Assembly: GCA_009843865.1 (NCBI GenBank)
Contig: VYCQ01000039.1
Span: forward strand, 32,095-96,094
Length of the DNA stretch: 64,000 nucleotides
Source: Acidimicrobiia bacterium
GTDB taxonomy: Bacteria > Actinomycetota > Acidimicrobiia > Acidimicrobiales > Bin134
Direction: 5' to 3'
A program made the position numbers and the translations under genes. The first letter of the stretch is position 1, and the number at the start of each line of letters is the position of its first letter. Positions 1 through 10,357 of this stretch are shown piece after piece. The notes under the pieces were generated by a model. It was not told the DNA's origin and ran no database searches. It saw nothing but the letters and a program-made list of their open reading frames with translations.

Positions 1-689
1 GTAAAGAATCTCTACAAGAAGAATTTTTTCATACCTTCAATTCATTACATGAAGTAAACAAACAAATTGTGCTTACCAGCGATCGACCGCCTGACGCGAT
101 GTCAACTCTTGAAGATCGAATGACTAGTCGCTTTAAAATGGGATTGCTTACTGATATTCAACCACCAGATATAGAAACACGTCTAGCAATTTTACGTAAG
201 AAAGCAGAACTTACTAATTGCACAATCGATGATGAAGTTCTTATTTTTGTTGCTAGCAACATTCAAGACAACATAAGAGAATTAGAAGGTGCCCTTACTC
301 GATTAACCGCTTATTCTAGTTTTAATAAAAAACCTTTAGACCTAGATCTAGCTAAATATGTACTTCGAGATATCACTATTAATAATCAACCCAAAATTAT
401 TACTGCTGATACTATCCTACAAGCTACATCTGCAATGTTTAGAATTCGTATTGATGATATCATTGGCCCACATCGACAACGACCATTAGTTAAAGCTCGT
501 CAAATTGCTATGTATGTATTTCGTAATCTTACAGAATTGAGTTATCCAGATATTGGACGAATATTTGGTAATCGAGATCACACAACAGTCATTCATGCAG
601 TTCAAAAAATTGAAGCACAAATGACCAAAGAACCTGAGATCTTCAATCAAATAAACGAGTTAATACATAATATCAAAAATACTCAATAA
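1..689 (+). CDS. dnaA: DnaA, replication initiator (5' end cut by window)
   Basis: This is the C-terminal 228 residues of the ATPase that binds DnaA boxes and opens the origin. The reading frame is open from base 3, so the GTG at 69 offered by the ORF track is internal and the true start lies before the window. Visible are the end of the AAA+ domain (LEDRMTSRF, then the sensor-2 region with NIRELEGALTRL) and domain IV with the helix-turn-helix signature GNRDHTTVIHA. The order dnaA-dnaN-recF is the standard bacterial origin arrangement. Codons are strongly biased to A/T in the third position, as in the next two genes. Confidence 0.97.
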   Translation, partial: KESLQEEFFHTFNSLHEVNKQIVLTSDRPPDAMSTLEDRMTSRFKMGLLTDIQPPDIETRLAILRKKAELTNCTIDDEVLIFVASNIQDNIRELEGALTRLTAYSSFNKKPLDLDLAKYVLRDITINNQPKIITADTILQATSAMFRIRIDDIIGPHRQRPLVKARQIAMYVFRNLTELSYPDIGRIFGNRDHTTVIHAVQKIEAQMTKEPEIFNQINELIHNIKNTQ

Positions 690-927
690 CACTACTTGGG
701 GATAACATGATAACAAATCTGGGAATAAATTCATTAACTTGGTGGATTACTTCAAATATTTACACACCCAACCCAATAATCATCTACATCAATCAACAAA
801 CTGTAGATACTATTAAAACAATTATTCCCTATTTGAACAGGTAAAATACGATTTTTCCACATTTCCACTGCCCTACTATAACTACAATAATTTTTAATAT
901 AAACAGGTAAAGAGGGAAGGTTAACCT
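690..927. other. dnaA-dnaN intergenic region, candidate oriC
   Basis: This 238-base AT-rich gap holds no ORF. It contains one perfect DnaA-box match (TTTTCCACA, 853-861) and two one-mismatch candidates (TGGGGATAA at 697-705 and ATTTACACA at 758-766). Many actinobacteria place oriC between dnaA and dnaN, so an origin or part of one is plausible. The box density is low for an actinobacterial oriC, and the assignment is inference. Confidence 0.4.
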
Positions 928-2022
928 GTGAAATTCCGATGTGAACGAGATGCCCTTGTAGAAGGGCTATCTACAACAGCACGAATAGCAACCAATAAAA
1001 CTGGTTATCAACTTGTTCTTTCTGGAGTACATGTAAGTCTTGTAGATAATGAATTGACTTTGACTGCTACTGATAGAGAATTGGTAATAAGGGTTTGCTT
1101 AACCGTAAACGGTCAAAACGATGGTGAAACAGTATTACCTGCTCGGTTGGCTAGTGATGTACTTAGATCTTTGAATTCCGGCGCGGTGAATGTGGAATTA
1201 AAAGAACAGATAGTGAAAATTGATGCGTCACAATGCAATTTTCATTTGAATACCATGAACCCTGCTGATTTTCCACAAATAAATGTTCTTGAAGGTGATC
1301 CAGTAGTAATTAAGGCAGATAAGTTTCAAGCAGCAATACGTCAAGTAGTTCAAGCTGCTTCTTCAGATGAGTCACGCCCAGTGCTTACTGGAGCTTTGAT
1401 GGCTGCGGATGAGAATGGTTTACGCTTAGTGACAACTGATTCATATCGTTTAGCTCTTTGTGACTTAGATGATGTACAAGTACTTGAATCAGGTAAAAGC
1501 GTGTTAGTGCCATCAAGAGCTTTACAAGAAATAATTCGCTTATTAGAAAATGTTGAGGATATCAATTTATGGTTTAGTGAAAAAGAAGCAGCATTTAGTA
1601 TTCAAAATATTATGATTATTACTCGTTTGATTGAAGGAGATTTTCCTAGCTATCAAAGTTTAATTCCAGATCATCAACCTAATCATCTAACACTTAATCG
1701 TGAAAACTTTATTAATGCAGTACGTCGAATACGATTGATGGCTTCTGATTCAATACCTATTCGTCTTAATATGTCAAAAAACGGTTTAGAATTATCAGCA
1801 GGTACTGAAGAATTGGGGAAAGCAACTGAACACATAGAAGCTGAATTTGAAGGTGAAGAACTTACTGTAGCTTTTAATCCAGAATATTTAATTGATGGTG
1901 CAGAAGCAGCTCCTGGTAAAGAGATTGTACTTAATACAGTAGATGGATTAAAACCAGCAGTTATCAGAGCATCTGAAGCAAAAGATTATTTGTATTTGTT
2001 AATGCCTGTACGGATTAATTAA
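928..2022 (+). CDS. dnaN: DNA polymerase III beta subunit (sliding clamp)
   Basis: The 364-residue protein has the usual length and three-domain layout of the clamp that tethers DNA polymerase III to the template. It starts MKFRCERDALVEGL, has the central VVQAASSDESRPVLTGAL segment typical of domain 2, and ends in the conserved YLLMPVR motif. The start is GTG at 928, preceded by a purine-rich AGAGGGAAGG. recF follows 13 bases after the stop, so the two are probably co-transcribed. Like dnaA and recF the gene is AT-rich. Confidence 0.97.
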   Translation: MKFRCERDALVEGLSTTARIATNKTGYQLVLSGVHVSLVDNELTLTATDRELVIRVCLTVNGQNDGETVLPARLASDVLRSLNSGAVNVELKEQIVKIDASQCNFHLNTMNPADFPQINVLEGDPVVIKADKFQAAIRQVVQAASSDESRPVLTGALMAADENGLRLVTTDSYRLALCDLDDVQVLESGKSVLVPSRALQEIIRLLENVEDINLWFSEKEAAFSIQNIMIITRLIEGDFPSYQSLIPDHQPNHLTLNRENFINAVRRIRLMASDSIPIRLNMSKNGLELSAGTEELGKATEHIEAEFEGEELTVAFNPEYLIDGAEAAPGKEIVLNTVDGLKPAVIRASEAKDYLYLLMPVRIN

Positions 2023-2035
2023 CCTCAGGCATTGA

Positions 2036-3133
2036 GTGCGTTTACAAAAACTGTGGTTATCTAATTATCGTAATTATCACCAGCTCAATCTTAATATTCC
2101 TCCTGGTATCAGTCTTTTCATAGGACGTAATGGCGAAGGTAAAACAAATCTTTTAGAAGCTGTTTTTTATCTTGCTACTATGAGTTCATTTCGTACTACG
2201 AATTTAGAAACTTTAATTTTTACTGAAGGACAACTATCTAAAATATCAAATGAAGCAATTATACGTGGTGAAGTTATAGCTGGTGGTCGTGAATTACTTT
2301 TAGAGGCTGCAATTCGACAATCAGGTCGATCACGATTTCAGTTAAATCGTCAAAAAATTCATCGTCGAGATTTATTAGGTATTATGCCTATTTCTATGTT
2401 TGTTCCAGATGATCTTGCTTTATTAAAAAGCAGTCCTGCTGAACGTAGACGTTTTTTAGATGAAACTTTGGTACACATAAATCCGCGTTTACATACAATA
2501 CAAATAGAGATGGAAAGCATTTTACGTCATCGAAACGCATTGTTGCGTCAATCAGAAGGTAGATTAGATGGTATTGATGAAACTACTTTAAATATTTGGG
2601 ATCACAAATTTATAACTGTAGGTGAACAACTTGGAAAAGCTCGACGTAATTTAGTTAAACAACTAGCACCTCGAGTATCTGATACTTATTGCAAGATTGT
2701 ATCACAAAAAGTAACAGTAACTGTAGATTATCAATCTGTATGGCAACCAGGAGAACTGCAAATTGCTTTAGCTGATAATCGTAAAGAAGACTTACGTCGT
2801 GGAGTAACTACCGTTGGGCCTCATCGTGACGATCTTAATTTATTCATCAATGATAAACCTGCTAGAACACATGCTTCACAAGGTGAACAACGTACATTAG
2901 CATTAACACTACGTCTTGCAGCACACCAGGAATTGGCTGAGGTGACTGGAGAAGCACCTTTGCTATTACTTGATGATGTGTTTTCTGAACTTGATGAAGA
3001 ACGTATCCGCGGTGTGTTAGCAACTTTGGTTGCTGAACAGACTTTGCTCACAGCTACAGGAAAATTGCCAGTAGATCTTGCTTACGATGCTTGTTTTAAA
3101 GTTAGAGCTGGTGAGGTTATGCTTGAAACATGA
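2036..3133 (+). CDS. recF: RecF, recombinational repair ATPase
   Basis: This 365-residue SMC-like ATPase helps load RecA at gaps through RecFOR and normally sits behind dnaN. The Walker A motif GRNGEGKTNLLEA is near residue 30, the ABC signature SQGEQRTLALTLRLA is in the C-terminal third, and Walker B LLLLDDVFSELDEE follows. The start is GTG at 2036. Hand counting one 60-base line (2221-2280) gave only 19 G/C. recR is present at 28.4 kb. Confidence 0.96.
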   Translation: MRLQKLWLSNYRNYHQLNLNIPPGISLFIGRNGEGKTNLLEAVFYLATMSSFRTTNLETLIFTEGQLSKISNEAIIRGEVIAGGRELLLEAAIRQSGRSRFQLNRQKIHRRDLLGIMPISMFVPDDLALLKSSPAERRRFLDETLVHINPRLHTIQIEMESILRHRNALLRQSEGRLDGIDETTLNIWDHKFITVGEQLGKARRNLVKQLAPRVSDTYCKIVSQKVTVTVDYQSVWQPGELQIALADNRKEDLRRGVTTVGPHRDDLNLFINDKPARTHASQGEQRTLALTLRLAAHQELAEVTGEAPLLLLDDVFSELDEERIRGVLATLVAEQTLLTATGKLPVDLAYDACFKVRAGEVMLET

Positions 3134-3170
3134 TGTTTATCTGAATTAATGATCTGAGGTGGTTGTTAAG

Positions 3171-3500
3171 ATGAGCTGGGAACCTTTGAAGCAATCTGAT
3201 GAGCCTAGGCTGGTTGGTGAGATTCTAGAGCAAGTTGCATCAAGTTGGCAGGTTTCTAGCATTGAGGTCTTACAACTAATTTTTGGCTCTTGGGAAGACT
3301 TAGTAGGTCCTATTTTGGCAACTCATGCGACCCCGATGCGTTTGTATAATAAAGAGCTTACCGTAGTAGTGGATGACCCTGTTTGGGCAACTGAGATGAA
3401 GTTTTTTAGCGCTGACCTTGTAAGCAGGATAAACGTTCAAACCTCGCAGCAATCTGTAGCTTCAGTACGAGTGAAAATAGGATATATGGTTTCATCTTGA
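3171..3500 (+). CDS. DUF721 / DciA-like helicase-associated protein
   Basis: This small protein of about 109 residues sits in the usual place for DciA between recF and gyrB. DciA (DUF721) helps load or regulate the replicative helicase in bacteria without DnaC. The conserved core is visible: W-LVGPILATHATPMRLYNKELTVVVDDPVWATEMKFF. The ORF track starts at GTG 3159, but ATG 3171 has a good GAGGTGG ribosome-binding site 8 bases upstream and is preferred. Base composition is less AT-rich than recF and marks a compositional step. Confidence 0.88.
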   Translation: MSWEPLKQSDEPRLVGEILEQVASSWQVSSIEVLQLIFGSWEDLVGPILATHATPMRLYNKELTVVVDDPVWATEMKFFSADLVSRINVQTSQQSVASVRVKIGYMVSS

Positions 3501-3547
3501 TCTGGCTTCTCAAAGTTTACTTTAAATCTATTTTTAGTGAGCCAGAT
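3500..3547. repeat. Inverted repeat before gyrB
   Basis: ATCTGGCT (3500-3507) and AGCCAGAT (3540-3547) form an 8-bp perfect inverted repeat around a 32-base AT-rich loop, between the dciA-like stop and gyrB. It could be an attenuator, a protein site or chance. There is no T-tract after the second arm, so it is not a standard terminator. Confidence 0.35.
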
Positions 3548-3571
3548 AACTCAAAAACATTGCTAAAATGA

Positions 3572-5551
<1,980 letters not shown>

Positions 5552-5597
5552 ATATTGCTGATGGGGTGCCTGTTTTCAAGTAGGCGAAAGGAGTTCT

Positions 5598-8063
5598 GTG
5601 CCTGACGACATCGAAGAACTTAGCGAACCCGAAGGTCAAGCGGATGGGATGGTTCAAGATATAGACATCCAAACTGAAATGGAACAGTCCTTTTTGGATT
5701 ATGCCATGTCAGTTATTACCTCTAGAGCGCTGCCCGATGTGCGTGATGGGCTTAAGCCTGTGCATCGACGCATTCTTTGGGGAATGTACGATCAGGGAAA
5801 TCGGCCAAATCGTCCTTATGTGAAGTGTGCTCGGGTGGTTGGCGATGTAATGGGCAAGTATCATCCGCATGGCGACCAGGCTATTTATGATGCACTAGTG
5901 CGATTGGGCCAGCATTTTTCATTGCGGCATCCGTTAATTGATCCTCATGGCAATTTTGGAACACCCAATGAACCTCCTGCTGCTATGAGATATACCGAAT
6001 GTCGTCTCCATGATCTTGCCATGCGTTTATTAGATGGTATTGATGAGCAGACCGTAGATTTTGCTGAGAACTTTGATGCCACTGAGCAAGAGCCCATTGT
6101 GCTTCCCTCACGGTTTCCTAATTTGTTGGTCAACGGGAGCCAAGGAATAGCTGTTGGTATGGCTACTAATATTCCGCCACACAATTTAGGAGAGGTGATT
6201 GACGCGGTTACCTATTTGTTAGATAACCCTGATGTTGGTAACGAAAAATTAATGGAGTTTGTAAAAGGGCCAGATTTTCCTACTAAAGGGCATGTGATGG
6301 GAACTCAGGGTATTTATGATGCCTATACCACTGGTCAAGGTACCATCAGAGTACGAGCTAATGCTGAAATTGTTGTAGACGGCAATAAACAGCGAATTGT
6401 TGTTACTGAAATTCCCTATCAGACAAGCGCTGAAGTCATCGAAAAAAAGGTGGCTGAGCTTGTGAACAAGCGGACAGTAGACGGTATTCGTCAAATTCAT
6501 AACGAATCGGCTAAAGGTAAAATCAAGCTGGTATTTGATTTAAAACGTGATGCATCGGCTTCTGTGGTGCTTAACAACCTTTACAAGCATTCTCCACTAC
6601 AGATCAATTTTTCTGTGAACATGGTGGCATTGGTGGACGGCGTACCACGAACAATGACGCTACGAGATTGCTTGGCAGCCTACGTTGACCATCAAAAAGA
6701 GGTTGTGCGACGTCGCACTGAACATCGTCTTGGTGAAGCTCGTCGTCGTGAGCACATCTTAGAGGGGCTAGTACGAGCAGTGGACATGATCGATGAGATC
6801 ATTGCTGCTATTCGTCAATCTGAGAATAGGGCTTCTGCTCGCATAGTGCTAATGGGTAAGGGGTATGAGTTCAGCGAAATACAGGCTAATCATATTTTAG
6901 ACATGCCTCTTGGGAGGCTTACGCAGCTAGGTCGTAAAGAACTGACTGATGAACTAGAGCAAAAGCGGTTGCTTATTGCTGAGCTGGAAGAAATTTTGGC
7001 TAGCGAGGCAAGGCTTAAAAGAGTAATTTGTGAGGAGCTTACAGAGATTAGAAAAACTTACGCTAATGAGCGTCATACTCAGATTTTGGCAGATGAGGGT
7101 GACATCGATCTTGAGGCGTTAATTGATGACGAAGAGCTTGTGTTTAGTTTGACGGCTGCGGGTTACGCTAAGACAGTTGCACCCGATGAATTTAAAATTC
7201 AAGGTCGGGGTGGCAAAGGAGTTATTGGTGCCAACCTCAAAGACGGTGACTATATCGTCAACCTTGTCTGTACTACTGCTCATTCTTATTTATTGTTCTT
7301 TACCAACATGGGCAGGGTGTTTCGTATTAAGGCCCATGAGGTGCCTCGCACAAGCCGTACCGCAAGGGGGATTGCCATTGTTAATTTGTTGCAGTTAGCC
7401 CTAGATGAGTCGATTTCAGCGGTTATTGACACCCGTGATTATGAAACGATGCGGTATTTGTTGTTTGCGACCCGTCGTGGGCTGGTGAAACGCACCAAGT
7501 TTTTGGAATACGATAAGTCGCGCTCTAAGGGTCTTATTGCTCTCAATTTGCGTGAGGGTGATGAGCTAGTGCGGGTCATTCCCACTACTGGTAATGATGA
7601 TGTTTGTTTGGTAAGTGCTAAGGGACACCTTGTGCGTTTTTCAGAACAAGAGGTTCGTGCCATGGGTCGTAATGCAGCTGGGGTGCGTGGAATGAAATTG
7701 GCTGATGATGATGCGGTGGTGGCAGCTACTGCCGTGCGAGCTGGTGATCACATGCTTTTAGTTAACAATACAGGTGTTGCAAAACGGGTTGAGTTAGATG
7801 GTTTTATGGCCAAGCATCGTGGTATTCGCGGTGTTATTGCTATGAGGTTTCCTCGTGAAGGTGGACAGGTGGTGGCAGCTAGGGTTGTCTTACCATCTGA
7901 TGAGGTGTTCGCTGTGGCATCTAACGGTGTCACTATACGATTAGAAGTGTCCACCGTTTCGTTGCAGGGGCCATATGCCAGAGGTGTACGAATGATGAAT
8001 TTGCCAGAAGGAGAGAGCTTGGCAGCTATCGCACCTGTTTTTATTGATGAAGAGAACTGTTAG
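5598..8063 (+). CDS. gyrA: DNA gyrase subunit A
   Basis: The 821-residue subunit cuts and rejoins DNA. The catalytic tyrosine lies in AAMRYTECRL, and the C-terminal wrapping domain carries the GyrA-box QGRGGKGV, which separates it from ParC. The GTG start at 5598 has AAAGGAG just upstream. In the quinolone-resistance region the sequence reads HPHGDQAIYD, so Gln occupies the position of E. coli Ser83, and the usual DGQGNFG is DPHGNFG. The subunit is otherwise canonical and pairs with the adjacent gyrB. Confidence 0.97.
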   Translation: MPDDIEELSEPEGQADGMVQDIDIQTEMEQSFLDYAMSVITSRALPDVRDGLKPVHRRILWGMYDQGNRPNRPYVKCARVVGDVMGKYHPHGDQAIYDALVRLGQHFSLRHPLIDPHGNFGTPNEPPAAMRYTECRLHDLAMRLLDGIDEQTVDFAENFDATEQEPIVLPSRFPNLLVNGSQGIAVGMATNIPPHNLGEVIDAVTYLLDNPDVGNEKLMEFVKGPDFPTKGHVMGTQGIYDAYTTGQGTIRVRANAEIVVDGNKQRIVVTEIPYQTSAEVIEKKVAELVNKRTVDGIRQIHNESAKGKIKLVFDLKRDASASVVLNNLYKHSPLQINFSVNMVALVDGVPRTMTLRDCLAAYVDHQKEVVRRRTEHRLGEARRREHILEGLVRAVDMIDEIIAAIRQSENRASARIVLMGKGYEFSEIQANHILDMPLGRLTQLGRKELTDELEQKRLLIAELEEILASEARLKRVICEELTEIRKTYANERHTQILADEGDIDLEALIDDEELVFSLTAAGYAKTVAPDEFKIQGRGGKGVIGANLKDGDYIVNLVCTTAHSYLLFFTNMGRVFRIKAHEVPRTSRTARGIAIVNLLQLALDESISAVIDTRDYETMRYLLFATRRGLVKRTKFLEYDKSRSKGLIALNLREGDELVRVIPTTGNDDVCLVSAKGHLVRFSEQEVRAMGRNAAGVRGMKLADDDAVVAATAVRAGDHMLLVNNTGVAKRVELDGFMAKHRGIRGVIAMRFPREGGQVVAARVVLPSDEVFAVASNGVTIRLEVSTVSLQGPYARGVRMMNLPEGESLAAIAPVFIDEENC

Positions 8064-8114
8064 TGTAAGTACAAACTTCCCCATATTAGAAGCCTTAATG
8101 TAGGGGAGCTTTAC

Positions 8115-8486
8115 TTGGATCAGCGAGGATCTATTTCTGTGTTGGCGGCAGCACTGCTCGGGATTGTCGCAATGGGTATTGTGTTGTTTGGTCAGCTTGG
8201 TGCTCAGGGTGTGCGTCGTGCTCGGGCTGTTGCTGTTGCTGATTTGGTTGCTATGGCTGCTGCGGCTGAGCCACAAGCTACCAGGATCATTGCTGAGATC
8301 AACAACGCTAGCCTTGTCAAGTTGATCGTCGAGCCAAGGTCTATAGCTCAAATATCGGACAAGATTCAAGCTCGTCAAGATAGTTTTAGTCAGCTTATGA
8401 GCGGTAATGGATTTTCTAGCACAGTTGTAATTCGCTATGACGGGGTAATGGCTGAGGCAACCGCAGAGCTACTGATGTTGAATTGA
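8115..8486 (+). CDS. TadG/TadE-like secreted pilus-assembly protein (Rv3654c type)
   Basis: This 123-residue protein has a short N-terminus (DQRGSISV), one hydrophobic segment at about residues 8-30, then an Ala-rich stretch (VADLVAMAAAAEPQA). That pattern is typical of the small TadE/TadG-like proteins that close actinobacterial Tad operons. The TTG start has GGGGAG six bases upstream. In mycobacteria the equivalent gene lies directly after tadE, but here it sits behind gyrA, about 45 kb from the tad operon. The family call rests on pattern recognition only. Confidence 0.6.
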   Translation: MDQRGSISVLAAALLGIVAMGIVLFGQLGAQGVRRARAVAVADLVAMAAAAEPQATRIIAEINNASLVKLIVEPRSIAQISDKIQARQDSFSQLMSGNGFSSTVVIRYDGVMAEATAELLMLN

Positions 8487-8533
8487 TGGCGTTGCTAATC
8501 AGTTAATGTAAATTGTGGCGTACACTCTGAGTT

Positions 8534-9067
8534 GTGCCCATAGTTGATAAAGGAGCAATTGAGTCATCTACCGCAGCGGCATCTAATCCTACTGCGGGAC
8601 AACAGTCCATGAAGGTCACACCTAGTGAGTATCGGCGTGCCGTCCGTTTGCAGGCACGTAAGGTACGTCGTATTGTCCGCCATATAGAACCCTGGTCGGT
8701 TCTCAAGATTTCTTTGATTTTTTACATTTGCTTGTGGATAATTGTGATGTTGGCTGGTTTGATGTTATGGAGCGTGGCTGTGGGATCAGGCACTGTGGAT
8801 GACACTGAGTCGTTTATTGAGGAGTTGTTTGCATTACAAGAGTTTAAGTTTAATGCCAGTCAAATATTTCAAGGTTTAGCTGTTGGTGGCTTGATTTTGG
8901 TGGTAGCTGGTTCTTTCTTCAATGTGTTGTTGTGCGTTTTATTTAACCTTATTAGCGACCTTATTGGCGGTATGAGGGTGACTGTGATTGAAGAGGAGAC
9001 GGTTCGTCAGCGACCTCGAACTCGTCCACCTTTATTTCGTTGGCCTCAGCGACTTGGTAATAAGTAA
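8534..9067 (+). CDS. DUF3566 transmembrane protein
   Basis: This 177-residue membrane protein has a polar, basic N-terminal tail, then the conserved block RRIVRHIEPWSVLKISL leading into two membrane segments (about residues 57-82 and 113-138), and a short basic C-terminus. The spacing and the VLKIS motif match DUF3566, which follows gyrA in most actinobacteria and whose function is unknown. The start is GTG at 8534 without a clear ribosome-binding site. tRNA-Ile follows, as in other actinobacteria. Confidence 0.85.
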   Translation: MPIVDKGAIESSTAAASNPTAGQQSMKVTPSEYRRAVRLQARKVRRIVRHIEPWSVLKISLIFYICLWIIVMLAGLMLWSVAVGSGTVDDTESFIEELFALQEFKFNASQIFQGLAVGGLILVVAGSFFNVLLCVLFNLISDLIGGMRVTVIEEETVRQRPRTRPPLFRWPQRLGNK

Positions 9068-9084
9068 TCTCAAGGTCGTTCTGC

Positions 9085-9158
<74 letters not shown>

Positions 9159-9172
9159 CTAAGCTTAAGGTT

Positions 9173-9304
9173 ATGAAGATGTTGCGACGAGCTTTGATAG
9201 CTATAGGTGGCGCGGCAACTATTGCAGCTATTTTACGGATGCGGGGCATTGTGGGCACGCAGCCTCAATCAGGGGGTTGGCGACCTATCACCGGCAGTCA
9301 GTAG
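9173..9304 (+). CDS. 43-residue small protein at the DLW-39 position
   Basis: This ORF is too short for the supplied track. It starts at ATG 9173, 14 bases after tRNA-Ile, and encodes a basic start (MKMLRRA), a short hydrophobic stretch (about residues 7-21) and a polar tail ending GGWRPITGSQ. In many actinobacteria the tiny DLW-39 family protein follows gyrA, DUF3566 and the tRNAs, with a similar basic-hydrophobic N-terminus. The DLW motif is missing here, so homology is only suggested by position and shape. Confidence 0.5.
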   Translation: MKMLRRALIAIGGAATIAAILRMRGIVGTQPQSGGWRPITGSQ

Positions 9305-9343
9305 CTTTCGGTCTTAGTACTATCTTTGATTGATTATTTGGGG

Positions 9344-10357
9344 ATGCATGTATTAATTGCAGGAAATGGGGTTGTGGGTTCACGATTAGCGAGCCGTTTG
9401 ACTCAAGCTTCGGCATTGCCGATTAAACAGATCACCCTAGTAAACCGTTCGGCTCAGCGAGTTATAAGCATGCGCAGGGATCGGGACAACCAAACACAGG
9501 TTACTGCTTGGCAATTTGAAACTGATGGGTCTGCAATTGATGAGCACGGCAACTTGGATGTTGATGTGGTTGTTTTGGCAACGGCTGCTGGTAGTCAATT
9601 GCGTTTAGCTAAGCGTTTTTTAAAAGCAGGATGTTCGGTATTAGCTACCTCAGATTCATTGTCTGAAGTACGGCAGTTATTAGACATGGATGCAGCGGCT
9701 ATTAGTGATGGTGCCTTGTTGATTGTGGGGGTAGGAATGGCCCCGGGCTTGAGTGACGTTTTAGTTAGTCGAGCCGCAGAAGATCTAGACTGTGTTACAG
9801 AAGTACATGTGGCCAAGTTTGGTGCTGGTGGGCCAGCTTGTGCGCGTCAACATCATCGGGCGTTGAGTTCTTTTGCGCTGGAATGGCAAGATGGTTGGTG
9901 TCAGCAGCCTGCTGGTACTGGTCGGGAATTGTGTTGGTTTCCTAGTCCTGTAGATGCTGCTGATTGTTACAGAGCAGCGTTGGCCGATCCGTTTGTGTTA
10001 GCACGTAGGTGGCCGCAGGCTCGCAGAATTTCAGCTCGTATGGCGGCCACGCGTCGCGACCGCTTTAGTTCTTGGTTGCCGATGTTGCGATTGCCGCACT
10101 CAGAGGGCAAGTTGGGTGCGGTTCGGGTGGATGTGCGAGGACAAAAAGATGATGTTTGGATGGGACGCATTTTAGGGGCAACTGGTCCGCCTGCCTCGGT
10201 GGTTGTGGCTGTGTTGTTGAGCGTGATTCACCTTTTGGCTGCTAAGAAAATACAGGGGATAGGAGCAATGGGTTTAGCTGAGGTTGTGCTACCTAGCGAA
10301 TTTTTAGATTTGGTGCAGTTATATGGGGTGGTTAGCGAAGAGTTTGTTGGTGGCTAG
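9344..10357 (+). CDS. NAD(P)-binding saccharopine-dehydrogenase-like protein
   Basis: A Rossmann fold opens the protein at once (MHVLIAGNGVVGSRLA), followed by VVVLATAAGSQ and a GMAPGLSDVL segment. These are typical of the saccharopine dehydrogenase-like family that often acts on amino-acid-type substrates. The specific substrate cannot be read from the sequence. The ORF track begins at TTG 9326, but ATG 9344 puts the nucleotide-binding strand at the very N-terminus and is preferred. The 3' end overlaps the convergent hisN by 26 bases. Confidence 0.65.
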   Translation: MHVLIAGNGVVGSRLASRLTQASALPIKQITLVNRSAQRVISMRRDRDNQTQVTAWQFETDGSAIDEHGNLDVDVVVLATAAGSQLRLAKRFLKAGCSVLATSDSLSEVRQLLDMDAAAISDGALLIVGVGMAPGLSDVLVSRAAEDLDCVTEVHVAKFGAGGPACARQHHRALSSFALEWQDGWCQQPAGTGRELCWFPSPVDAADCYRAALADPFVLARRWPQARRISARMAATRRDRFSSWLPMLRLPHSEGKLGAVRVDVRGQKDDVWMGRILGATGPPASVVVAVLLSVIHLLAAKKIQGIGAMGLAEVVLPSEFLDLVQLYGVVSEEFVGG

